Shown here: positions 1 to 5,240 of the stretch, one piece after another
How the letters are laid out: the number at the start of each line of letters is the position of its first letter
How positions within the stretch are numbered: position 1 is the stretch's first letter
Source: an uncultured Lachnospiraceae bacterium
Lineage (GTDB): Bacteria > Bacillota > Clostridia > Lachnospirales > Lachnospiraceae
Assembly: GCA_947177925.1 (NCBI GenBank)
Contig: CAMWWJ010000232.1
Location: 1 to 5,331 of the forward strand
Reading direction: 5' to 3'
DNA length: 5,331 bases
Notes under the pieces: generated by a model
Databases searched by the model: none
What the model saw: the letters and a program-made list of their open reading frames with translations, nothing else
Told to the model about the DNA's origin: nothing
Translations under genes and position numbers: made by a program

Positions 1-2
1 GA

Positions 3-8
3 TATAAT
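3..8 (+). promoter_or_regulatory. -10 promoter box for the 46-633 gene
   Basis: A perfect TATAAT lies at the left edge, 37 to 49 bases before the two possible start codons of the following gene. Transcription would start near position 15 and give a leader of about 30 to 43 bases. The -35 box would fall outside the window, so only half the promoter can be judged, and AT-rich DNA yields such hexamers by chance. Confidence 0.4.
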
Positions 9-45
9 TAGATTGTAAAATGCAACGGAATAAATATCTATAGAA

Positions 46-633
46 ATGGGCGATTTTATGAAAAGAAAAGATAATCTTATCAACAAGGCTATTAATACAA
101 TGAAAAATATAGAGGATGATATCAACTTTATTGCAAAGAACTCTGAACAGGCAAATAAACATATGGATGAATTAGTAAAGAGTAGTAAATCTAAATTGCC
201 TACAATTATATCAATTATTGCGCTGTTTATTACATTCATTGGCGTAATTGTTACATTTTGTGATATAACAGTTTGGGAACTTATTCAAACATCCACTAAA
301 CAAACACCACAATACGAAATCTATCTAAATTCAGAATATAGCAAACTCAAAACATATGTTGAAACTGATATAACTGCAATATTAAACTTTGATACCGATT
401 CCATCAGCATTACTGCATATCTTGATTCCATTAAAGACGGTGACACTTTAAAAATGGTACAAAAAAATGAGATAGAATGGCACAAAAAGGTTATTTTTGA
501 GAAAACTGGTACTTATAAGGTTGTCGCCACCGCCATGACACCTAGTGGCGATATAATCGAAAATTCCATAGAAATAGAAGTCATCTCTCCAAGCGGGGAT
601 ATAATTAACCAAATTTATAATTATATCAATTAG
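46..633 (+). CDS. uncharacterised single-pass membrane protein with C-terminal Ig/PKD-like domain
   Basis: I do not recognise this 195-residue protein. Residues 1-50 are charged and probably helical, a possible short coiled coil. Residues 51-72 (LPTIISIIALFITFIGVIVT and following) form one clear membrane helix, with lysines just before it. Residues 88-180 look beta-rich, ending in GTYKVVATAM and SIEIEVI strands like an Ig or PKD fold. By the positive-inside rule the N-terminus would be cytoplasmic and the beta domain outside; this is inference. The short motif PSGDII occurs twice near the end (residues 166-171 and 182-187). The start is uncertain: the ATG at 46 has no ribosome site, while the ATG at 58 has a weak GGG about seven bases upstream and would give 191 residues. 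The frame is closed by a stop at 31-33. A possible -10 box precedes it and a hairpin terminator follows, so it appears to be a one-gene unit. Confidence 0.75.
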   Translation: MGDFMKRKDNLINKAINTMKNIEDDINFIAKNSEQANKHMDELVKSSKSKLPTIISIIALFITFIGVIVTFCDITVWELIQTSTKQTPQYEIYLNSEYSKLKTYVETDITAILNFDTDSISITAYLDSIKDGDTLKMVQKNEIEWHKKVIFEKTGTYKVVATAMTPSGDIIENSIEIEVISPSGDIINQIYNYIN

Positions 634-676
634 TTTAAATAATTTGGTACGGCATTACTTATCAGCGATAAACATG

Positions 677-720
677 AAAACTCAGAGCAATAGCCACCAA
701 ACATATTGCTCCGAGTTTTT
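677..720. terminator. bidirectional hairpin terminator
   Basis: A 16-base-pair stem (677-692 with 704-719) encloses an 11-base loop. Its single A-C mismatch becomes a G-U pair in RNA made from the minus strand. On the plus strand it is followed by five T's, suiting the end of the 46-633 gene. On the minus strand the stem ends in UUUU, suiting the convergent Big_2 gene that stops at 736. It probably serves both. Confidence 0.75.
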
Positions 721-735
721 ATTATACATCCGCTA

Positions 736-1599
736 CTATTTTATTTTGATTTTTACTTTTGCTCTCTTACCTGTTCCGTCTGTTGACATGGCGGTAATGG
801 TTATGGTTTTTCCTTTTCCAGCTTTCTTTGTTTTTACTACTCCCTTGTTTGTAACCGTTGCATATTTTTCATTTGAGCTGCTCCATTTCAATGCTTTGTT
901 TACCTTTTTTCCAGTTGTCTTAATTGTGGTTTTTAGCTTTAGGGTTTTTCCGGCTTTTACGTTTTTAGATGGAGCCTTTAGCTTTATACTCTTTACGGCA
1001 TCTTTCATGATTGTAATTTTATAAACTGCTTTAACATTGCTTCCGTCCTGTGCTGTGGCAGTAATGGTAACAGTCTTTCCTACACCTGCCTTTTTTATGC
1101 TGAACGTTCCGCTGGATGATACAGTAGCATACTTTTTATTTCCACTTTCCCATTTAACTGAAGGGTTGGAAGCATTCACGGGGCTAATTTCGGCATGAAG
1201 CTAAATTTTTTTCCTTGCCGCAATTTTTTTGGAAATACCAGTAATTTCTATTTTATCGATCTTAGTAGTTGAAGACTTATCACCTTCCTGATTTGGTTCT
1301 AGTTCGCTTGTTCCCTGGCTTGGATCAGTGCTTGAACCTGATGAGTTCTTTATCTCATCTACTGCCTTAACTGTAATGGTGGCTGTCCCCTTTTTTAGCG
1401 CCAGTATGACACCTTTTTCATTTACACTGGCAATTGTGGGGTCCGAACTGCTAAACGTATATCTCTTATTGCTGGCATTATCCGGATAAACAGTCGCAGT
1501 CAGGGTTATTATCTCCCCTGCTTCCATTGTTTTAGAGGAAGTGTCCAGCCATATGGAAGTAACAGGCTGATTGACTGTAAAGTTAGCAGGCACTATCAC
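736..1599 (-). pseudogene. decayed Big_2 (bacterial Ig-like) repeat surface protein
   Basis: This minus-strand reading encodes three Ig-like Big_2 domains, usually found in tandem on secreted or cell-wall proteins of Firmicutes, where they act as spacers or adhesin modules. Domain 1 (about 1360-1585) starts at VTSIWLD and ends at GTATITVKAVD; a serine- and glutamate-rich linker follows. Domain 2 starts at KIEITGISKK (about 1250) and runs to about 1010; domain 3 runs from SIKLKAP to KVKIKIK at 739. Typical Big_2 features are the WESGNKKYATV and WSSSNEKYATV strands followed by G-x-KKAGxGKTxTITA. A TAG codon at 1201-1203 interrupts domain 2; the reading resumes in the same frame (LHAEISPVNASNPSVKW), so this is a nonsense mutation and not a gene boundary. 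The 5' end is also lost: the frame is open only to 1665, with no signal peptide, no ATG and no ribosome site (the GTG at 1599 is not convincing). The C-terminus ends without an LPxTG anchor. The Big_2 assignment is firm and inactivation is likely. Confidence 0.85.
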
Positions 1600-1760
1600 A
1601 ATAAATGATTTACGAAGTTTTGCAGCGAAACAAATACTTGTATGCTTTAAAATTGCACAATGACATCAGTATTAATCACTGCAATGAATATATCTTGCCA
1701 ATCGCTTGCAAACAAACTAAGAGTAAAATTCATACTTTCCTAATCACATATATAAAGTAT
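1600..1760. other. intergenic remnant, no intact gene
   Basis: No credible gene is seen here. The minus-strand frame of the Big_2 remnant stays open to 1665 but reads CHCAILKHTSICFAAKLRKS, which does not resemble a Big_2 domain or a signal peptide, so the break in the old gene probably lies near 1600-1630. A plus-strand frame beginning at 1605 is open, but it has no ribosome site and runs through the hairpin at 1761-1802 into the antisense of the next gene. Confidence 0.5.
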
Positions 1761-1802
1761 GAGGATGCCCCAAAAGCCATTTTAAGACTTTTAGGCACCC
1801 TC
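1761..1802 (-). terminator. hairpin at the end of the three-gene operon
   Basis: Positions 1761-1776 pair with 1788-1802 as a stem of about 15 pairs with a one-base bulge. It begins seven bases after the stop codon of the last operon gene. Both non-Watson-Crick positions (1765/1798 and 1771/1793) are G-U pairs in RNA from the minus strand but mismatches on the plus strand, which points to minus-strand function. The U tract after the stem is poor (AUACUUUAUAU), so it may act as a 3' stabilising structure as well as, or instead of, a strong intrinsic terminator. Confidence 0.6.
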
Positions 1803-1808
1803 TTGCTA

Positions 1809-2453
1809 TTACTTCCTTTTACTTTTTTTCTTATTTGTTGCATTTTTATTTTTTCCTTGCTTATGCACTGCCTCTGTCTGCAACGTGTGGATTTCCAATA
1901 GAAACAATATGTTTGCCAACGAAAGTACATTATAATTGTTCTCTTTTTTAGTATAATGCAATTCCGAAGCAAAATTATTCCGATAGTCTCCATGATTACA
2001 ATCTGGAAAAATTATGCCATCGTCTACTCTTTTCCCCAAACTTGCTTTTGTCGCTTCTGATAATTCCTCATTGCAATTTATGCTTGATAAAATAAACGCA
2101 CGTAATACTGACATTCCAACTGTTATCGCAAGATTTTCATTTAAGGCTAAATAACTTTGTTCGGTATCTGAATCTGCCAAACGACAACTTAATACATTTG
2201 CCTTAATAATTGCATACATATAACAAGCACATACCTTATGGCGATCTAATTTTCCACCTGCATCCCGCATATAAGTTAATTTAACATGTCTATTTAAATT
2301 TACATATTCCTGCCAAATAGCTTCTTTCGCATTATATGCCACAACAATTTCCGAATAACGATTTTGATAGTCTTGAATAGTTGGATTTATGACCACATCC
2401 CATATCTTTTCATAGCTATTCTTATCCATAAAAATACTGTCATCTTTGAGCAT
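1809..2453 (-). CDS. uncharacterised soluble helical protein with DRHK motif, third gene of operon
   Basis: I cannot assign this 214-residue protein. It has no membrane helix and looks mostly alpha-helical. The most conserved-looking stretch is GGKLDRHKVCACYMYAIIKA (residues 66-85), an Asp-Arg-His-Lys motif leading into a helix. A second polar stretch, FPDCNHGDYRNNF (149-161), precedes a hydrophobic helix, VLSLANILFLLEIHT (176-190). Clustered His, Asp, Arg and Asn residues could form an active or nucleic-acid binding site, but that is inference. The tail (198-214) is almost all Lys and Asn and could bind nucleic acid or membrane lipid. I chose the ATG at 2453: it has AGGTGA four bases upstream, inside the end of the preceding gene, whose stop is at 2458. 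An in-frame ATG at 2474 would give 221 residues and a 17-base overlap but has no ribosome site. The spacing implies translational coupling. Confidence 0.8.
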   Translation of the reverse strand: MLKDDSIFMDKNSYEKIWDVVINPTIQDYQNRYSEIVVAYNAKEAIWQEYVNLNRHVKLTYMRDAGGKLDRHKVCACYMYAIIKANVLSCRLADSDTEQSYLALNENLAITVGMSVLRAFILSSINCNEELSEATKASLGKRVDDGIIFPDCNHGDYRNNFASELHYTKKENNYNVLSLANILFLLEIHTLQTEAVHKQGKNKNATNKKKSKRK

Positions 2454-2457
2454 CACA

Positions 2458-2463
2458 TCACCT
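2458..2463 (-). promoter_or_regulatory. ribosome binding site deciding the start at 2453
   Basis: AGGTGA lies four bases before the ATG at 2453 and overlaps the TGA stop of the upstream gene. This favours 2453 over the ATG at 2474, which has no such site, and lets a terminating ribosome restart on the next gene. Confidence 0.6.
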
Positions 2464-2652
2464 GTTCCACTCATTTGTAATTTTCAAATAGGTCATCGCA
2501 TCACTAATTGATGCATCAGAATTTTCTAATCGCTGACCTACTAATTCAATGCTTTTATCACTATTTAATATTTTTGTTATTATAATCCCTAAAATGACTG
2601 AAGCAATTAATAAAACTCCAAAAATAATCGCATAAATTAATCCCATTGCCAT
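2458..2652 (-). CDS. small single-helix membrane protein, second gene of operon
   Basis: This is a 64-residue protein of unknown function. Residues 4-28 (GLIYAIIFGVLLIASVILGI and following) are one long membrane helix; the remaining 35 residues are polar and probably helical (IELVGQRLENSDASISDAMT), with the order of a small membrane anchor or subunit. I chose the ATG at 2652 because AAGGTG sits six bases upstream. A TTG at 2685 would add 11 residues (MNLAGKSKVQK) and overlap the previous stop as TTGA, but no ribosome site precedes it. The gene lies 29 bases after the four-helix protein and 4 bases before the DRHK protein. It is too small for a confident homology call, but its position inside a tight operon supports it as a real gene. 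Confidence 0.7.
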   Translation of the reverse strand: MAMGLIYAIIFGVLLIASVILGIIITKILNSDKSIELVGQRLENSDASISDAMTYLKITNEWNR

Positions 2653-2658
2653 TTTTTG

Positions 2659-2664
2659 CACCTT
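2659..2664 (-). promoter_or_regulatory. ribosome binding site deciding the start at 2652
   Basis: AAGGTG stands six bases before the ATG at 2652. The alternative TTG start at 2685 has no purine-rich site at the right distance, so this site favours the 64-residue form of the small membrane protein. Confidence 0.5.
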
Positions 2665-2681
2665 TGACTTTCCTGCTAGAT

Positions 2682-3095
2682 TCAACCAAACTGTTGTAAT
2701 TTCTTCTTGGTGTAGCTTAATTTACAAATACAATAAACAAAATCTGCTATATCAATAAAACAAAATGCAATTGTCATACTCATCAAAATCCAGTTATATG
2801 TTATTGTATTTGAAACCCCATTAGAAACATCTGTATTTGCAAATGCATAAAAACACATTGCAACAGCCAATATACCAACTATAGCACCCACAATGTAGAT
2901 AACATAAAAAATCTTCAATTGCCTTTCTATAATTTTGGAAACAAGCTCTATAAATTTTCCTAAAACATATACGCTAACAGTAACATAGAAAGAAATATCT
3001 GTCAAATTGTATACCATTGGTAACATAATTACTAGTGCCACAATAGATAAAAGCATCTTAAACGCAGAAATCGTAAAACCATCCTTTGTATTCAT
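2682..3095 (-). CDS. uncharacterised four-helix membrane protein, first gene of operon
   Basis: This 137-residue protein of unknown function is nearly all membrane. Predicted helices cover about residues 12-30, 34-54, 62-86 and 101-124. A basic loop (KIIERQLK) lies between helices 2 and 3, and the C-terminal end is basic (KLSYTKKKLQQ), so both ends are probably cytoplasmic. A short polar stretch (NTDVSNGVSNT, 87-97) would face outside between helices 3 and 4. Acidic residues in helix 4 (IDIAD) are unusual in a membrane segment and could matter for function or assembly. The start is the ATG at 3095, with GAGG six bases upstream; a GTG at 3107 in the same frame overlaps that ribosome site and is unlikely. 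The promoter at 3127-3155 makes it the first gene of the operon, with a leader of about 25 bases. Confidence 0.8.
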   Translation of the reverse strand: MNTKDGFTISAFKMLLSIVALVIMLPMVYNLTDISFYVTVSVYVLGKFIELVSKIIERQLKIFYVIYIVGAIVGILAVAMCFYAFANTDVSNGVSNTITYNWILMSMTIAFCFIDIADFVYCICKLSYTKKKLQQFG

Positions 3096-3101
3096 TGGCT
3101 T

Positions 3102-3106
3102 CCTCA
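3102..3106 (-). promoter_or_regulatory. ribosome binding site deciding the start at 3095
   Basis: TGAGG followed by six bases and ATG is a near-ideal clostridial site. It places the start at 3095 and argues against the GTG at 3107, which it overlaps. Confidence 0.7.
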
Positions 3107-3126
3107 CGTAAACTTATAATGCAAAT

Positions 3127-3155
3127 ATCATAACACACACAAATTCAAATTACAA
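3127..3155 (-). promoter_or_regulatory. sigma-A type promoter of the three-gene operon
   Basis: On the minus strand, TTGTAA (3150-3155) and TATGAT (3127-3132) are separated by exactly 17 bases. A TGT just before the -10 box adds an extended -10 element. Transcription would start near 3120, about 25 bases before the first start codon. No operator palindrome is obvious, though the spacer contains an alternating GT tract. The operon therefore need not depend on read-through from the trpB side. Confidence 0.7.
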
Positions 3156-3282
3156 TGCTTTTTTGGTTTTCCATCCTTTTTATTTTTAATTGTTTTGTCC
3201 TATAAAAATTATTATTATCCTTTTTGATAATCATATGCACCTTCAAAGCTGACTGTACCATTAATCCATTTTACCTCATCAC

Positions 3283-3675
3283 TCACACTTCTATCGTCTT
3301 AAAATTAATACTCCCTTTCCCCGTAATAAAGAAGCTGTCCTGTTCTACCGTAGCCGTAACCTCACCATCAAATCCCTTTATAATTGCATTTGAATCCGGC
3401 CAGTTGATATGATCTTTAAAATCCGGATTGTACTTTAAAACATCCTCAAAATATGTGACGATCAAAAGCGCTGAATCCGTGCAGAATTCCCCTATTTTTT
3501 TGTTTGTATCTACATCCAGCACCTGGCATCTATACTCATCTCCCGGGGCTATATGGAGTACATTTTCAAATCCCAATGCCTCCATATTTTCCCCCCACCG
3601 GCATAACTGCCAGTCCTCTTCACTTTTTGCCACATTCCCTGGGTCAACAATGATGATATCCCCTTTAAACCGCAT
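3283..3675 (-). CDS. uncharacterised small soluble protein with KGDIIIVDP start
   Basis: This 130-residue protein begins with MRFKGDIIIVDPGNV. Its middle has GEFCTDSALLIV followed by EDVLKYNPDFKDHINWPDS, and it ends GKGSINFKTIEV. From memory, clostridial and phage-associated hypothetical proteins share this order (a VDPCYI-like start, a G-F-x-x-D-A/S segment, a VLKYNPDF-like stretch, and a G-x-G-x-INF end). I know no established function for them and could not check. There is no membrane helix or signal peptide, so it is probably cytoplasmic. The start at 3675 has only a weak purine-rich upstream stretch (GGAAAAGAATT). It lies 52 bases after trpB on the same strand, with no convincing terminator between, so co-transcription is likely. 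After its stop at 3283-3285, another frame continues for 27 codons to 3215 in a protein-like way; see findings for a possible frameshift. Confidence 0.75.
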   Translation of the reverse strand: MRFKGDIIIVDPGNVAKSEEDWQLCRWGENMEALGFENVLHIAPGDEYRCQVLDVDTNKKIGEFCTDSALLIVTYFEDVLKYNPDFKDHINWPDSNAIIKGFDGEVTATVEQDSFFITGKGSINFKTIEV

Positions 3676-3727
3676 AATTCTTTTCCATTCCTTCTCTTTT
3701 ACGCCAGCCTGTCAGCTCCCGGTAAAA

Positions 3728-5101
3728 CTATACTTCCACTTTCGGAAGCAGACTGATGGATTTTTCCAGATCCTCATCTGTAGGAATATAATCCTGCATT
3801 TCCCCGTCATTGTATTTCTGGTAAGCAACCATATCAAAATATCCCGTACCAGTCAGACCAAATACGATATTCTTTTCTTCACCTGTTTCCTTACATTTCA
3901 TAGCTTCATCAATAGCTACCTTAATGGCATGGCTGCTTTCCGGAGCCGGAAGGATACCTTCCACTCTGGCAAAAGTCTCTGCCGCCTTGAATACTTCTGT
4001 CTGCTCTACGCTTCTTGCCTCAAGCAGTCCCTGATCGTACAATTCGGAAACGATGGAACTCATGCCGTGATAGCGAAGCCCTCCCGCATGGTTGGCAGAA
4101 GGAATGAATCCGCTGCCAAGAGTATACATTTTAGCAAGAGGACAAACCTTTCCTGTATCACAGAAATCATATGCATAGGTTCCTCTTGTAAGGCTTGGAC
4201 AGGATGCAGGCTCTACCGCAATCATCTTATAATCTGCCTCGCCCCTTAAAACTTCCCCTGCAAAAGGAGAAATCAGTCCGCCAAGATTGGAGCCGCCTCC
4301 GGCACAGCCTATAATGGTATCCGCTTTAATATCGTACTTCTTTAATGCCGCCTGGGTTTCCAAACCGATAATGGACTGGTGCAGCAATACCTGGGCAAGC
4401 ACCGAACCCAATACATAACGATAACCCTCCTGACTTGTAGCCGCCTCAACAGCCTCGGAAATGGCACAGCCAAGGCTTCCGGTAGTTCCCGGGAATTCTT
4501 CGTTGATCTTACGTCCCACATTGGTATTCATGGAAGGGGACGGGGTCACCTGTGCGCCATAGGTGCGCATTACTTCCCGACGGAAAGGCTTTTGTTCATA
4601 GGAGCATTTTACCATATATACCTGACAATCCAGATCAAAGTAAGAACATGCCATGGAAAGCGCCGTTCCCCACTGTCCTGCGCCTGTCTCTGTAGTAACG
4701 CCTTTCAGCCCCTGCTTCTTTGCATAATATGCCTGTGCAATAGCAGAATTTAATTTATGGCTTCCTGATGTATTATTGCCTTCAAATTTATAATAAATGT
4801 GAGCCGGAGTCCCCAGCTTTTTCTCCAGACAGTATGCCCTTACAAGAGGTGACGGGCGGTACATCTTATAGAAATCACGGATTTCCTGTGGGATGTCAAA
4901 ATAAGGTGTTGTATCATCCAATTCCTGCTTTGCAAGTTCCCTGCAGAAGATGCCGGCAAGTTCGTCCTCGGTAACCGGCTGCAAGGTGCCCGGATTTAAA
5001 ATAGGGGCTGGCTTCTTTTTCATGTCCGCACGTACGTTGTACCATTGCTTTGGCATTTCCTGTTCTTCTAAATAAATTTTGTAAGGGATTTTTTGATCCA
5101 T
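3728..5101 (-). CDS. trpB: TrpB-like PLP-dependent enzyme (TrpB2 class)
   Basis: This complete 457-residue protein belongs to the TrpB2 or TrpB-related group of fold-type II PLP enzymes. TrpB family members join indole to serine to make tryptophan; TrpB2 forms usually act without the alpha subunit, and some archaeal ones prefer O-phosphoserine. Visible landmarks: RPSPLVRA (82-89); the PLP lysine K116 in GSHKLNSA; ETGAGQWG (138-145) with catalytic-type Glu138; the phosphate-binding GGGSN loop (268-272) after TIIGCAGG; EGILPAPESSHA (380-391); and the C-terminal GLTGTGYFD (415-423). The N-terminal extension and total length fit TrpB2 rather than classical TrpB of about 400 residues. The start at 5101 has GAGG seven bases upstream. 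No trpA or other trp gene is next to it, so it may not belong to a trp operon; a salvage role from indole is possible. The true substrate cannot be read from sequence, so the symbol is a family label. Confidence 0.95.
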   Translation of the reverse strand: MDQKIPYKIYLEEQEMPKQWYNVRADMKKKPAPILNPGTLQPVTEDELAGIFCRELAKQELDDTTPYFDIPQEIRDFYKMYRPSPLVRAYCLEKKLGTPAHIYYKFEGNNTSGSHKLNSAIAQAYYAKKQGLKGVTTETGAGQWGTALSMACSYFDLDCQVYMVKCSYEQKPFRREVMRTYGAQVTPSPSMNTNVGRKINEEFPGTTGSLGCAISEAVEAATSQEGYRYVLGSVLAQVLLHQSIIGLETQAALKKYDIKADTIIGCAGGGSNLGGLISPFAGEVLRGEADYKMIAVEPASCPSLTRGTYAYDFCDTGKVCPLAKMYTLGSGFIPSANHAGGLRYHGMSSIVSELYDQGLLEARSVEQTEVFKAAETFARVEGILPAPESSHAIKVAIDEAMKCKETGEEKNIVFGLTGTGYFDMVAYQKYNDGEMQDYIPTDEDLEKSISLLPKVEV

Positions 5102-5178
5102 TTTCTTTCCTCGCTTCCTTTTTTGTTTCTTGTATGATAATTATGTTCTTATCCTTTGCGGTAAATTATTCCTTGGTT

Positions 5179-5189
5179 ATTTTATCATA
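5179..5189 (-). promoter_or_regulatory. possible promoter -10 region of the TrpB2 gene
   Basis: On the minus strand TATGATAAAAT holds two overlapping -10-like hexamers (TATGAT and TAAAAT), about 78 bases before the start codon. The -35 is poor: TTCAGA sits 15 bases before TAAAAT. I see no T-box, trp attenuator or tandem Trp codons in the leader between here and 5101. Confidence 0.3.
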
Positions 5190-5240
5190 GATTTTCGTTT
5201 CTGAATAGGTTTTCGGGGCTGGTTTTTTAGCGGGTGTGTA

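Noticed and set aside
644..1024. Plus-strand reading of 126 residues, rich in Phe and Val
   Set aside because: It is the antisense of the Lys/Thr-rich Big_2 domains, starts inside the terminator region and has no ribosome site.
1761..1802. Inverted repeat as ends of an insertion sequence or MITE
   Set aside because: The arms resemble some transposon ends, but they are only about 12 bases apart, no transposase or target duplication is seen, and the position just after a stop codon fits a terminator better.
1605..1901. Plus-strand reading of 98 residues with a hydrophobic end
   Set aside because: It has no ribosome site, crosses the hairpin at 1761-1802, and its hydrophobic tail is the antisense of the Lys-rich end of the DRHK protein.
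1730..1993. Minus-strand reading of 87 residues
   Set aside because: It overlaps the end of the DRHK gene in another frame and runs through the terminal hairpin.
3428..4249. Plus-strand reading of 273 residues
   Set aside because: It is antisense to the confident trpB gene and its downstream neighbour, has no ribosome site, and its composition is that of a complement frame.
4379..4974. Two plus-strand readings inside trpB
   Set aside because: Both are complement-frame shadows of trpB without start signals.
5102..5240. Trp leader peptide, T-box or riboswitch upstream of the TrpB2 gene
   Set aside because: No tandem Trp codons, no T-box sequence and no stable antiterminator/terminator pair could be found.
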